A stretch of DNA of 64,000 nt from Acholoe squamosa (GCA_949317995.1 OX439048.1:68577375-68641374), one strand, 5' to 3'; positions 25,057 to 38,950 are shown, numbered from the stretch's first letter. Numbers and translations: made by a program. Notes: a model not told the origin generated them from the letters alone.

Positions 25057-25529
25057 GGTGATCACAGGCTAAAAGCAATCTTTTTCTGAAAATTGGAAAA
25101 AAAGACTAGTAATTTAACCTAAGCTACTGATTTTGGTTTAGGCTTTGTCATTTCTTATTGACGGAAATCTATTGAGATCACATAATTGGCAAAGACAATA
25201 GATTCATTAGTCAAACTATTATCAGGGACAGAATTCGTTCAGAAATGACAAAAAAGTCATGAATGTTTTTAATGATGTGTGGTATTGGATAAACCATGAA
25301 ATAATTACAATTTGAGAATATTACTTTAAGTATGAAATAATAATACAAAGCTGATCGTTTCAATAAACAGGTTTTCTTTTAAAGTTATGAATTAGACCCT
25401 CCGGTGATCAACTACCATTCCATTTCCAACAGGGACTGGTGTAACAGGATAGGTTTAACCATTTAGACACTGCGAGTACAAGAATCATTTATAATATGCA
25501 TAATGGTTCTCATACCGCATGGACACCGC
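25057..25529. other. Non-coding stretch
   Basis: AT-rich, nothing recognised. Confidence 0.5.
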
Positions 25530-28500
25530 ATTGGTGAGTAACTCACCTGGGCTGCATCCATGTATCATGATTGGTGAGTAACTCACCTGTGCTGTATCCA
25601 TGTATCATGATTGGTGAGTAACTCACCTGGGCTGTATTCATGTTTCATGATTGGTGAGTAACTCACCTGGTCTGTATTCATGCATCATGATTGGTGAGTA
25701 ACTCACCTGGGCTGTATTCATGTTTCATGATTGGTGAGTAACTCACCTGGGCTGTATTCATGTTTCATGATTGGTGAGTAACTCACCTAGGCTGTATTCA
25801 TGTTTCATGATTGGTGAGTAACTCACCTAGGCTGTATTCATGTTTCATGATTGGTGAGTAACTCACCTGGGCTGTATTCATGCATCATGATTGGTGAGTA
25901 ACTCACCTGGGCTGTATTCATGTTTCATGATTGGTGAGTAACTCACCTAGGCTGTATTCATGTTTCATGATTGGTGAGTAACTCACCTGGGCTGTATTCA
26001 TGCATCATGATTGGTGAGTAACTCACCTGGGCTGTATCCATGCATCATGATTGGTGAGTAACTCACCTGTGCTGCATCCATGTATCATGATTGGTGAGTA
26101 ACTCACCTTGGCTGTATTCATGCATCATGATTGGTGAGTAACTCACCTGGGCTGTATCCATGCATCATGATTGGTGAGTAACTCACCTGTGCTGCATCCA
26201 TGTATCATGATTGGTGAGTAACTCACCTGGGCTGCATCCATGCATCATGATTGGTGAGTAACTCACCTGGGCTGCATCATGATTGGTGAGTAACTCACCT
26301 GGGCTGCATCATGATTGGTGAGTAACTCACCTGGGCAGTATTCATGCATCATGATTGGTGAGTAACTCACCTGGGCTGTATCCATGTATCATGATTGGTG
26401 AGTAACTCACCTGGGCTGCATTCATGCATCATGATTGGTGAGTAACTCACCTGGGCTGCATTAATGTATCATGATTGGTGAGTAACTCACCTGTGCTGCA
26501 TCCATGCATCATGATTGGTGAGTAACTCACCTGGGCTACATCATGATTGGTGAGTAACTCACCTGGGCTACATCATGATTGGTGAGTAACTCACCTGTGC
26601 TGCATCCATGTATCATGATTGGTGAGTAACTCACCTGGGCTGCATCATGATTGGTGAGTAACTCACCTGTGCTGCATTCATGCATCATGATTGGTGAGTA
26701 ACTCACCTGGGCTGTATCCATGTATCATGATTGGTGAGTAACTCACCTGGGCTGCATCATGATTGGTGAGTAACTCACCTGTGCTGCATCCATGTATCAT
26801 GATTGGTGAGTAACTCACCTGGGCTGCATCATGATTGGTGAGTAACTCACCTGGGCTGCATCATGATTGGTGAGTAACTCACCTGGGCTGTATTCATGTA
26901 TCATGATTGGTGAGTAACTCACCTGGGCTGTATTCATGTATCATGATTGGTGAGTAACTCACCTGGTCTGTATTCATGTATCATGATTGGTGAGTAACTC
27001 ACCTGTGCTGCATTCATGTATCATGATTGGTGAGTAACTCACCTGGGCTGCATCATGATTGGTGAGTAACTCACCTGGGCTGCATCATGATTGGTGAGTA
27101 ACTCACCTTGGCTGTATTCATGTATCATGATTGGTGAGTAACTCACCTCGGCTATATTCATGCATCATGATGGGTGAGTAACTCACCTGGGCTGCATTCA
27201 TGTATCATGATTGGTGAGTAACTCACCTGGGCTGTATTCATGTATCATGATTGGTGAGTAACTCACCTGTGCTGCATTCATGTATTATGATTGGTGAGTA
27301 ACTCACCTGGGCTGTATTCATGTATCATGATTGGTGAGTAACTCACCTGGGCTGCATCATGATTGGTGAGTAACTCACCTGGACTATATTCATGCATCAT
27401 GATGGGTGAGTAACTCACCTGGGCTGCATTCATGTATCATGATTGGTGAGTAACTCACCTGTACTGCATTCATGTATTATGATTGGTGAGTAACTCACCT
27501 GGACTATATTCATGCATCATGATTGGTGAGTAACTCACCTGGGCTGTATTCATGTATCATGATTGGTGAGTAACTCACCTGTACTGCATTCATGTATTAT
27601 GATTGGTGAGTAACTCACCTGGGCTGTATTCATGTATCATGATTGGTGAGTAACTCACCTAGGCTGCATCCATGTATCATGATTGGTGAGTAACTCACCT
27701 GGGCTGCATCATGATTGGTGATAACTCACCTGGGCTGTATTCATGCATCATGATTGGTGAGTAATTCACCTGGGCTGCATCATGATTGGTGAGTAACTCA
27801 CCTGGGCTGCATCATGATTGGTGATAACTCACCTTGGCTGTATTCATGTATCATGATTGGTGAGTAACTCACCTGGGCTGCATCATGATTGGTGCGTAAC
27901 TCACCTGGGCTGTATTCATGTATCATGATTGGTGAGTAACTCACCTGGGCTGCATTCATGCATCATGATTGGTGAGTAACTCACCTGGGCTTCATCCATG
28001 TATCATGATTGGTGAGTAACTCACCTGGGCTGTATTCATGCATCATGATTCATGAGTAACTCACCTGGGCTGCATCATGATTGGTGAGTAACTCACCTGG
28101 GCTGCATCCATGTATCATGATTGGTGAGTAACTCACCTGGGCTGTATTCATGCATCATGATTGGTGAGTAACTCACCTGGGCTGCATCATGATTGGTGAG
28201 TAACTCACCTGGGCTGCATCCATGTATCATGATTGGTGAGTAACTCACCTGGGCTGCATCCATGCATCATGATTGGTGAGTAACTCACCTGGGCTGCATC
28301 CATGCATCATGATTGGTGAGTAACTCACCTGGGCTGCATCATGATTGGTGAGTAACTCACCTGGGCTGCATCCATGCATCATGATTGGTGAGTAACTCAC
28401 CTGGGCTGTATTCATGCATCATGATTGGTGAGTAACTGACCTGGGCTGTATTCATGCATCATGATTGGTGAGTAACTCACCTGGGCTGTATTCATGTATC

Positions 28501-28645
28501 ATGATTGGTGAGTAACTCACCTGGGCTGTATCATGATTGGTGAGTAACTCACCTGGGCTGCATCATGATTGGTGAGTAACTCACCTGGGCTGCATCCATG
28601 CATCATGATTGTGAGTAACTCACCTGGTCTGTATTCATGTATCAT
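25530..28645. repeat. Minisatellite, 40-bp and 32-bp units, about 80 copies
   Basis: The long unit is gattggtgagtaactcacct followed by gggctgtattcatgtatcat. The short unit lacks 8 bp, as expected from slippage between the two ATGCAT-like words (gcatccatgcatcat to gcatcat). Each unit holds the near-palindrome ggtgagtaactcacc. The whole unit matches the core and arm of the dispersed foldback MITE. Confidence 0.97.
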
Positions 28646-30104
28646 AAGGAGCGATGGAGGAGGGGAAGCTGGATGTTACATGGCGTGTAAAGTAAACACC
28701 ACTTTATTGTATATGGGAATGATACATTATTGCATTAGCGCCCCTCTAAGGTATAACAGTTAAGTCGGGTCGCTACAATTGAAAATGGACCTACTGCGCA
28801 GTTCTCTGAGCATACAGGTAGATCAGAAAGTGACAATTTTTAGTAGGCTCATACTTGTATAAGCTTGTATGCCCACAGAAAATCTTGGGCATTTTCAGTC
28901 TGAATTGAGTATTTTATGACCATTTGAAATTTGGGCATATAATTTACATCTGAATTTTTTTTCAGCATTCTCTGACATTCTTTTCTGCCTCATGGTTATC
29001 ACATCACTTTGCCTACACAATATTGTACAAGTAACAAACTGCATAGAATGGCCAAGAATATATGATAAAACAGTTTTATGCTTTACCCGTCATGCAGCGC
29101 TTTGAATATGGACTTTAGTCAATTTCTCAAATATTTTTTTAATTTCAAATTGTCAAAACTACAGAATTTTGCATGGGACCCCATATCAAAATTACTCTTA
29201 TATAAAAGAAAATTATCTGAAGAATATTTCATGAACTTTTAAGAGGAATCTAGTGCCTAGAAATGGATAATCTAATCGTTTTTGGGTAGAAATAATTGAA
29301 ATTTTATCCTACCTTTTGTCAAAGCATCAGGAATTTACCCAAAATACCATGTAATAGGGATACAAACAAAAATTCTTAATGAACAACAATATTAGAACAT
29401 TCACCATGCTAGGTTTCATATTTCTGTGTTGGATGGTTATTACAGAAGGAAATTATCTAATCTTAGGCATTTTTATCAAATTCTTATTAGAAAATTGAAA
29501 TGCTTTTATTTTTCAAAATTTAATAATGAAAAACGTAGCTCGGGACCCCCTTCTTTTCTTTGCAAAATCCTATTCTAGATTTTATAAAGTGCATTTGATC
29601 AACAAATGGACGATTTCTAGGGACTTTGATTCAATGGTAATGACCCACCTTAAGGTCCAGAGGAAAGCCGCACTTTAAACAATTTGATTAATTCACAAGG
29701 GGAATGTATAATCATTTTCACGAAGTAAAGATTCCAACCTGAGATCACTGAGGGAAATTTAATGGACAATATCCCGTTGAGTGGTCCAGCAAAATGAAAT
29801 CCTATTATTTTTCACAGTTATTTGCATTCGGATTCTATTCATTTAACAATGAGAATACCAGACATACTGTACTCTAATTGTCAATATATACTGCTTTCCC
29901 AGGACTGGCATTAGTGTTCCCATATATACACGTTTTTGTATTAATCTACCTAAAACCCCTCTCGTAAGCCGTTTTTATTTTTCTATCCCTGGCTTCGGAG
30001 TGGGCGTCTATAACAATGGAAAATGGCGTAAATTAGGTGCAAAAAAATCAGCATTTTTCTCTTATGACTTTTGTTTTATTAATGGCTTATGACTGAGGTG
30101 GGAG
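28646..30104. other. Non-coding AT-rich stretch
   Basis: About 1.4 kb with no open frame, repeat or RNA gene that I can support. Confidence 0.6.
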
Positions 30105-30200
30105 TCACGGCTGCATTCAAGCATCGTGCCCGTATGGGTTTGGTACACTCCCAATGGGTTGTCATGATGCTTTGATGTTGAGCTGGCAAGCAGCAGCTTA
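30105..30200. mobile_element. Foldback MITE fragment at the edge of the next array
   Basis: Contains cggctgcattcaagcatcgtg and gttgtcatgatgctttgatg, then runs into the first unit of the array at about 30205. Confidence 0.55.
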
Positions 30201-30204
30201 TTCA

Positions 30205-33200
30205 CCATGCAGAATGTACTGGGTTAGCGTCTTTTACCTCTTTTAGCATCTAATTTACTATGCAGCATGTACCGGGTTAGTGTCTTTTACCTCTTTTAGC
30301 GTCTTATTTACCATGCAGCATGTACCGGGTTAGTGTCTTTTACCTCTTTTAGCGTCTTATTTACCATGCAGCATGTACCGGGTTAGTGTCTTTTACCTCT
30401 TTTAGCGTCTTATTTACCATGCAGCATGTACAGGGTTAGTGTCTTTTACCTCTTTTAGCGTCTTATTTACCATGCAGCATGTACCGGGTTAGTGTCTTTT
30501 AGCGTCATATTTATCATGCAGCATGTACCGGGTTAGTGTCTTTTACCTCTTTTAGCGTCTTATTTACCATGCAGCATTTACAGGGTTAGTGTCTTTTAGC
30601 GTCTTAATTACCATGCAGCATGTACAGGGTTAGTGTCTTTTACCTCTTTTAGCATCTTATTTACCATGCAGCATTTACAGGGTTAGTGTCTTTTACCTCT
30701 TTTAGCTTCTTATTTACCATGCAACATGTACCGGGTTAGTGTCTTTTGGCATCTTATTTACCATGCAGCATGTACAGGGTTAGTGTCTTTTACCTCTTTT
30801 AGCATCTTATTTACCATGCAGCATGTACAGGGTTAGTGTCTTTTAGCTTCTTATTTACCATGCAGCATGTACCGGGTTAGTGCCTTTAGCGTCTTATTTA
30901 CCATGCAGCATGTACAGGGTTAGTGTCTTTTAGCGTCTTATTTACCATGCAACATGTACAGGGTTAGTGTCTTTTACCTCTTTTAGCTTCTTATTTACCA
31001 TGCAACATGTACCTGGTTAGTGTCTTTTGGCATCTTATTTACCATGCAGCATGTACAGGGTTAGTGTCTTTTACCTCTTTTAGCTTCTTATTTACCATGC
31101 AACATGTACCGGGTTAGTGTCTTTTGGCGTCTTATTTACCATGCAGCATGTACAGGGTTAGTGTCTTTTACCTCTTTTAGCGTCTTATTTACCATGCAAC
31201 ATGTACAGGGTTAGTGTCTTTTACCTCTTTTAGCTTCTTATTTACCATGCAAAATGTACCGGGTTAGTGTCTTTTGGCGTCTTATTTACCATGCAGCATG
31301 TACCGGGTTAGTGTCTTTTAGCTTCTTATTTACCATACATCATGTACCGGGTTAGCGTCTTTTACCTCTTTTAGCATCTAATTTACTATGCAGCATGTAC
31401 CGGGTTGGTGTCTTTTAGCGTCTTATTTAGCATGCAGCATGTACCGGGTTAGTGTCTTTTACCTCTTTTAGCGTCTTATTTACCATGCAGCATGTACAGG
31501 GTTAGTGTCTTTTAGCGTCTTATTTACCATGCAGCATGTACTGGGTTAGTGTCTTTTAGCGTCTTATTTACCATGCAGCATGTACAGGGTTAGCATCTTT
31601 TAGTGTCTTATTTACCATGCAGCATGTACCTTGTTAGTGTCTTTTAGCGTCTTATTTACCATGCAGCATGTACAGGGTTAGTGTCTTTTAGCGTCTTATT
31701 TACCATGCAGCATGTACAGGGTTAGTGTCTTTTAGCGTCTTATTTACCATGCAGCATGTACAGGGTTAGTGTCTTTTAGCGTCTTATTTACCATGCAGCA
31801 TGTACAGGGTAAGTGTCTTTTAGCGTCTTATTAACCATGCAGCATGTAACGGGTTAGTGTCTTTTAGCGTCTTATTTACCATGCAGCATGTACAGGGTAA
31901 GTGTCTTTTAGCGTCTTATTTACCATGCAGCATGTACCTGGTTAGTGTCTTTTAGCGTCTTATTTACCATGCAGCATGTACTGGGTTAGTGTCTTTTAGC
32001 GTCTTATTTACCATGCAGCATGTACTGGGTTAGTGTCTTTTAGCGTCTTATTTACCATGCATCATGTACCTGGTTAGTGTCTTTTACCTCTTTTAGCGTC
32101 TTATTTACCATGCAGCATGTACAGGGTTAGTGTCTTTTAGTGTCTTATTTACCATGCAGCATGTACTGGGTTAGTGTCTTTTAGCGTCTTATTTACCATG
32201 CAGCATGTACAGGGTTAGCATCTTTTAGTGTCTTATTTACGATGCAGCATGTACCTGGTTTGTGTCTTTTACCTCTTTTAGCATCTTATTTACCATGCAG
32301 CATGTACAGGGTAAGTGTCTTTTAGCGTCTTATTTACCATGCAGCATGTACAGGGTTAGTGTCTTTTACCTCTTTTAGCGTCTTATTTACCATGCAGCAT
32401 GTACAGGGTTAGTGTCTTTTAGTGTCTTATTTACCATGCAGCATGTACTGGGTTAGTGTCTTTTAGCGTCTTATTTACCATGCAGCATGTACCTGGTTAG
32501 TGTCTTTTAGCTTCTTATTTACCATGCAGCATGTACCGGGTTAGTGTCTTTTAGCGTCATATTTACCATGCAGCATGTACCGGGTTAGTGTCTTTTAGCG
32601 TCTTATTTACCATGCAGCATGTACCGGGTTGGTGTCTTTTAGCGTCTTATTTACCATGCAGCATGTACCTGGTTAGTGTCTTTTACCTCTTTTAGCGTCT
32701 TATTTACCATGCAGCATGTACAGGGTTAGTGTCTTTTAGCGTCTTATTTACCATGCAGCATGTACAGGGTTAGCGTCTTTTAGCTTCTTATTTACCATGC
32801 AGCATGTACCGGGTTAGTGTCTTTAAGCATCTTATTTACAGTGCAGCATGTACCGGGTTAGCGTCTTTTACCTCTTTTAGCATCTTATTTACCATGCAGC
32901 ATTTACAGGGTTAGTGTCTTTTAGCGTCTTATTTACCATGCAGCATGTACCGGGTTAGTGTCTTTTTCCTCTTTTAGAGTCTTGTTTACAATGCAGCATG
33001 TACCGGGTTAGCGTCTTTTACCTCTTTTAGCGTCTTATTTACCATGCAGCATGTACCGGGTTAGTGTCTTTAAGCATCTTATTTACAGTGCAGCATGTAC
33101 CGGGTTAGCGTCTTTTACCTCTTTTAGCATCTTATTTACCATGCAGCATTTACAGGGTTAGTGTCTTTTAGCGTCTTATTTACCATGCAGCATGTAACGG

Positions 33201-33712
33201 GTTAGTGTCTTTTAGCGTCTTGTTTACCATGCAGCATGTACCGGGTTAGTGTCTTTCACTGTCTTATTTACCATGCAGCATGTACCGGGTAAGTGTCTTT
33301 TAGTGTCTTATAAATTTACCGTGCAACATGTACCGGGTTAGTGTCTTTTAGCGTCTTAATTACCATGCAGCATGTACCGGGTTAGTGTCTTTTACCTCTT
33401 TTAGCGTCTTATTTACCATGCAGCATGTACCGGGTTAGTGTCTTTTACCTCTTTTAGCGTCTTATTTACCATGCAGCATGTACTGGGTTAGTGTCCTTTA
33501 GCATCTCATTTACCATGGAGTATGTACCGGGTTAGCGTCTTTTAGCGTCTTATTTACAGTGCAGCATGTACAGGGTTAGCGTCTTTTAGCATCTTATTTA
33601 CCATGCAGCATGTACCGGGTTAGCGTCTTTTAGCATCTTATTCACCATGCAGCATGTACAGGGTTAGCGTTTTTTAGTGTCTTATTTACCATGCAGCATG
33701 TACAGGGTTAGC
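30205..33712. repeat. Minisatellite, 44-bp and 53-bp units, about 75 copies
   Basis: The short unit is ttatttaccatgcagcatgt, then acagggttagtgtcttttagcgtc. The long form inserts acctctttt before agcgtc. Long units therefore carry a pyrimidine tract ending in AG. Long units dominate on the left and are mixed with short units in the centre and right. No coding potential. Confidence 0.97.
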
Positions 33713-33717
33713 CATTA

Positions 33718-33937
33718 CGATCTAAAATTGCTTAGAATATGGCAGGTGATAGTAGGCACTGCCCTGCGACCGCTCGGTACGATCAGCAACTATGCAGTAA
33801 TTACATAAGGTTTTCTAGGGCAGTCGTACTGGTACAGGCATTAGTGCCTACTAATACATAATGCTGTGGTGCCAATATTTTAATGCTTCTCACTACGATT
33901 TGAAGAACAGGAGTCGTATAGTGTTGAGAAATGACCT
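33718..33937. mobile_element. Diverged copy of the TIR element found at 39322
   Basis: Shares ordered words with 39322-39537: cggtacgatcagcaact, gtagtaattacat-like, gcagtcgtact, and a right end near gagaaatgacct. Its left terminus is not clear. Confidence 0.45.
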
Positions 33938-34010
33938 CCAGGGCTGCATTCATGCATCATGACAACTAATGGGCATGATGCATTTATGTAACAGTGGCAC
34001 TGAAGGGGTT
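33938..34010. mobile_element. Foldback MITE fragment
   Basis: Contains gggctgcattcatgcatcatg and aatgggcatgatgcattta, the two arms of the dispersed family. Confidence 0.6.
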
Positions 34011-35045
34011 ACAAAATATCCCACAGAGGGTACTTACACTTCCCTAATTACCCCTACACAAAGTGGATCAAGACATAAATGTGTTATTTCAATCAGATCT
34101 CCCTCTTTTTTATTTAAGTTTCACCATTACTGCAGTCCCTTAAATTAAAACCACCTTAAATTAAAACCTTTCTCCACAAAGTGGACCAGAAATAACATCA
34201 GCTAATTTATTACACATAAAACAAAGAGACAAGAGCTGGTAACACAAGCCACCTCTGCAATATGAGGCTTGTAAATAAATCTGACACTTCTTTCCTGTTT
34301 TTGCCGACTTAAAATTCTTCCCTTTCCGCTGGTTTTGAGACGTGCTGTTCAGTCCAATTTTTCGCCTGTGTCATTGAGTTTTTGAAAAGTTCAAAAAGTC
34401 AAGCGTTTCACGCCTCTGAGTGAATCTCTGCGTGAATCTCTGCGTGAAGGAGGAACTGGTTTATTTACAACCACCCTGCAGGGGCCTCCATATTTGAATT
34501 AATTATCACCTCATTAGTAGAAAATTACCATTTATACTAAACAGAACATGACTTTTATATATACATCCAAGTCTGACATAGGCTTGAACTTGAACACCCT
34601 GCAGGTATGGCACAATATTATAACAAAAGAGAGAGATGGAGCAAGGCAGAGAAGGAGAGAGAGAGAAAAAGTTACATAGAAAGAAAGAGACAGATAGACA
34701 GAAACAGAGAGACAGAGACAGAGAGAGTGTGAGAGATAGATACTCTTAACGTGGCAGCCATGGCACACACTCGACCCCTTGGTTACTTTAGATGGTCCAG
34801 GATCGTGGCCCTACCTGATGACCTAGAGTGGCAGACCGTGAAGTTGCCAACATGAAGACTCTGTGCCAGGTTTGACAAGGTAATTCTGACACAGGTTTTG
34901 CCTCGTTTATTTTATATTGCTCGCGTTGAAACTCCCGGATTTCTTTTTTCAGTGTAACTTGTCAAAACCTGAAGCTTTACCTTAACCATATCCCTCACAT
35001 AGTACTCGATTGGTAGTATATAAAGCAATGATATGAAGCAACTTT
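34011..35045. other. Non-coding stretch with a purine-rich simple repeat
   Basis: A GA/GACA-rich tract at about 34628-34742 (agagagagag, gacagagacagag) gives a spurious Ser/Leu frame on the minus strand. A 16-bp duplication (gtgaatctctgcgtga) lies near 34420-34447. Otherwise nothing. Confidence 0.6.
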
Positions 35046-35200
35046 AAGGGCCGCTAATGCTTTAATGCACCCATTGGTCCCCGTGATGTATAAATGCATC
35101 ATTCTGACCCTACAGGGCTGATACACTCCCGTAGCGTCGTCATGATTCACCAATCAAGTGCTGGCAAGCAGTCTTGCCAGCACTTGATGACTTTCACCAC
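35046..35200. mobile_element. Foldback MITE copy, diverged
   Basis: Words ggccgctaatgc, cattctgaccctacagg and gtcatgattcaccaatcaagtgctggcaag recur, with the loop complement cttgccagcacttgat immediately after. Confidence 0.6.
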
Positions 35201-35439
35201 CCATTGCTGATGTCCTTTACGTCATTGCTGTGCACCTTAAGCTTTGCTGGCTGACCTATAGCGAGGTTTCTTGTTCACCATGTGTGTGCGGCCATGACAG
35301 TTCTAATATTGGAATCTCTCATGAGATTAAGTAGGTACCATACTTCCAAGAAGCATGACATGGCAGGAACAAGTCTGGTGTGAGATCAGAACTTACTCTT
35401 ACAGGAACTTACAGGTCTTACTCTGGTGCCCTGAAGTAC

Positions 35440-35720
35440 AAACCCTCAGGGCACCACCGTACAGAAGCAGCAAAAGGTAGTGGGACATAACTATAGTTAT
35501 ACTCCTTAGTATGCAGAAACTGGAAATACTGCTCACTGTTCAAGCATTTTTTTTATTTTTCTAGTCTGAAACGTATGCTTGAAGAGTGTCAAGGTCATGG
35601 TCATTGTGGCAGTTGCTAGTGCCGCTAGGTATGAGTGTAAACCAGTCTGATCCCCATTGGTCACTATTCAGACGGAGTAAAGAAATTTACATGTACAGTG
35701 CTGGCACCTGGTGAGCAGAC
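35440..35720. repeat. Dispersed repeat, first copy
   Basis: Shares blocks with 38480-38950: aaaccctcagggcaccacc, ccttagtatgcag, ctggaaatactgctc, tttttctagtct, gacattgtggcagt-like, and cagtgctggcacctggtgag. The order of the last block relative to the others differs between the two copies. Part recurs near 43255-43320. Confidence 0.55.
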
Positions 35721-36399
35721 AAGGAACTAAATGATTCACCAGTGCAGGCTGGGCAGGAGTTAGTAGCTGTGTCCATTAAACAGCTGGTGACATAACTTGT
35801 ACATACATGGTATTTGATGTTTAGGGTCAGGTCCACCATGGTAATATACTCCTACTGAGAGGGTGCAGAATTTCAAATGAAATTTGAAATCAAGTTGTTC
35901 GGATCATAGTTTCATTCTGCACACCCCTGTTCTGCACACCTAACAGCTAGATAAATGTGTGTTTTTAACCCTGTGAAACCATGAAATAAATAAGGCCGAG
36001 TTGAATGCGGGCAGAAGCACCGAGGGGAATACAATCCTAAATTATTCACTGTGAGTTGACATTTGCATTTATGCCATGGCCCTACGGATGAATTTGCTTT
36101 AAAATCAAGAAACACAACCATATTTACTGTTTTTCAACGTGTCAAGTCGCTAGCCGCTGCTTTTAGTTTCGATATAAATGTTCCTTGCGCAGGGCAATAT
36201 CTTCTTTTTTAACATGGCGCTAACACTTAGATATACCTTAAACCATTCATAACATATTATTTAACTAGTTCAATCATTCTTTTTTTTGTGTAAAACTTCT
36301 AATAACGCCACCGAATATGCCAGGATCGTATTCCACCCCCCCCCATTGAATACGGCGTAAGAAGTAATAATCTATAGTGTTGTCGATATTAGCCATGGT

Positions 36400-38280
36400 C
36401 CCAGCAAATTGTCGTGATTCCTCGTCAACCTGTGTGAAGTGGCTCACACATGTTGCTAGATGGAACACGACGTCGCTATAGCACAAGATCACCAGGAATA
36501 GCAATGGTGGTGATCACATGGCCTCACCTCAGATGGCGAGGATGGTGATCACTCAGACTCACCAGGGATGGCGATGCAGGTGATCACTCACCTCACTAGA
36601 TGAAACACGCACCTCGTCATAGTGCATGTTCACCAGGGATGGCGAGGATCGTGATCACTCATCCTCACCAGGGATGGCAACATGAGTGATCACTCATCCT
36701 CACCAGGGATGGCGACATGAGTGATCACTCATCCTCACCAGGGATGGCGACATGAGTGATCACTCATCCTCACCAGGGATGGCGACATGAGTGATCACTC
36801 ACTTCGCTAGATGAGACGCACACCACGTCATAACGCATGTTCACCACAGATGGCAAGGATCGTGATCACTCACACTCACGGGGGATGGTCACTCAGGTGA
36901 TCATTCATCTCGCTAGATGAAACGCACACCATGCCATAATGCACATTCACCACGGTTTGCGAGGATCGTGATGACTCACACTCACCAGGGATGGCAAGGC
37001 GGTTGATCACTCACCTCGTTAGATGAAATGCGCACCACATCATAGCGCAGGTTCACCATGGATGGCGAGAGTGGTGATCACTCAGACTTACCAGTGATGG
37101 CGATGCTGGTGATCACTCATCTTGTTAGATGAAAAGCTCATGATCATCGACATTGGTAATCATGCAGCCTCACATCTGCCAGATCAATGTATGTTTTGCC
37201 AGAGAAGGTATTGCCATATGTATCTTCCCTCTAACCACAGACAAGGTGTTCGTGTAGATACTTCCTTATGTATTTTTCCTGTAACCAGAGAAAAGGTGTT
37301 TATGGATAGTTGCTTTTATTTTAGAGATACCTCTATCTAAATTCAATTGATATTTTCTCTATATAATCTTGTTTGATTCAACCCTGAAGTATTACATGGA
37401 AACCAGTGTGCAACAAAGCACATTTGATAAGTATGGGACTTATACTTCATGCCCACACTTCCTAGATAGGCTACATGTCTCAACAACTTTGGCAATGCTG
37501 GTGATAAGTTGCCATACTGAGTGAGAGTGAGTGACAGATGATGCAATCCTCAGAGAGCATTGACTTGGAGTGACACAAATTCACGTATTGAGTGAGACAA
37601 AGGCTGGCAATGGTGGTGATAAGTTGCCGTTCTGAGTGAGAGTGAGTGACAGATGATGCAATCCTCAGAGAGCATTGACATGGAGTGACACAAGTTCACG
37701 TATTGAGTGAGACCAATGTTGGCAATGGTAGTGATAAGTCGCCATTTTGTGTGAGAGTTGATGCCAGTGGCACGGGAGTGGTACATAATCACACAGTGAG
37801 TCAGATCCATGTTGGCGATGCTTGTGATAAGCCGCCATTCTGAGTGAGAGTTGACAGGCAGTGGCACATATTGACGGAGTGAGTGAGATCCATGTTGGCA
37901 ATGGTGGTGATAAGCTGCCATTCTGAGTGAAAGCTGACCGGGAGTGGTACATAATCACACAGTGAGTCAGATCCATGTTGGCGATGCTTGTGATAAGTCG
38001 CCATTCTGAGTAAGAGTTGACAGGCAGTGGCACATACTCACGCAGTGAGTTAGATCCATGTTGGCGATGGTGGTGATAAGTCACCATGCTTTGTGTGGGA
38101 TGACAAGGGGTGGCACATACTCACGCAGTGAGTGAGATCATGTTGGTGACTGTTGTGATAAATTGCCATGCCATGTGAGACTGACACACAGTGGCGAAAG
38201 ATGACGCAGTGAGTTATCACTCAGAAAGGAGTGACCATTGATGACCAATCATGGCGACAGATAACGACAATTTGCTGGGG
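36400..38280. mobile_element. Non-autonomous TIR element, about 1.88 kb, copy A
   Basis: Terminal inverted repeats CCCAGCAAATTGTCGT at 36400-36415 and its exact complement at 38264-38279. A second copy in the same orientation is at 51538-53658. The inside is built of two sub-repeat regions: about 36500-37120, with tgatcactca and caccagggatggcgac words, and about 37480-38130, with ~85-bp units containing gatccatgttggcgatg and gataagtcgccattctgag. The frames here are repeat-derived, with no transposase. I see no convincing target duplication, so the superfamily is unknown. Confidence 0.75.
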
Positions 38281-38479
38281 TATAAATACAGAGTTTCACT
38301 GTGAAGTGTCTCCACTCGCAGTTTCTTCACTTGTGGGTGTCTTGGTGTTCCACACATGAAAAAACTGGTTGTGTTGACACTTTTCCATGCAACTCTGCCT
38401 ATGTCCAACTTGGATTCAATGTTAATTCGAAATTCTATGCCCTCTGGATACATGACATAGGCCGTTAGCCTGGGATGAG

Positions 38480-38950
38480 AGGGGTCAGCTTGGATACATA
38501 GTGCTGGCACCTGGTGAGTAGATTGGGAACCAATATGCCAATAGTGGCTCAGTATAATTCTGTCGTCTATAGCAGTGCCACTCATGGTGGCGGTTTTAGC
38601 CTTATTTGAGGTGTTAAAAGAGAAGACCGCCCTATTTTCATGTTGAGCCATTTTGCAAATAAACAGGTTTTTGACATATTTACTAGCATATATGCACCTT
38701 TTATAAGGAATACTCTGAGGTATAAACCCTGAGGGCACCACTGTACAGGAAGCAGCAAAGGGTAGTGGGAGATAACTATAACTCCCACTATGTCTCACTC
38801 CTTAGTATGCAGGAACTGGAAATACTACTAACTCTTCAAGCATATGTCTTATTTTTCTAGTCTTAAATATATGTTTGAAGACTGTCAAGTTCAAGGACAT
38901 TGTGGCAGTCATTATGGCGCCAGGATAAGAGTGTATATTATAAGGGAGAG
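38480..38950. repeat. Dispersed repeat, second copy
   Basis: Counterpart of 35440-35720 (see there). It overlaps a 193-codon minus-strand frame (38217-38798). That frame crosses the end of the TIR element and has no domain, so I treat it as non-genic. A 30-bp piece (caacatgaaaatag, ggtcttttctttt-like) is repeated in inverted orientation at about 38615-38645 and 39059-39090. Confidence 0.5.

Noticed and set aside
37550-38087. Minus-strand His/Ser-rich frames with repeated LITTIANMDLTH words, and their twins at 52972-53465
   Set aside because: They are produced by the ~85-bp sub-repeats inside the two TIR element copies, with different frames open in each copy and no conserved protein.
38217-38798. 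193-codon open frame on the minus strand
   Set aside because: It crosses the terminal inverted repeat of the 1.9 kb element and overlaps a dispersed repeat. It has no recognisable domain, and a frame of this length is expected about once by chance in 64 kb.
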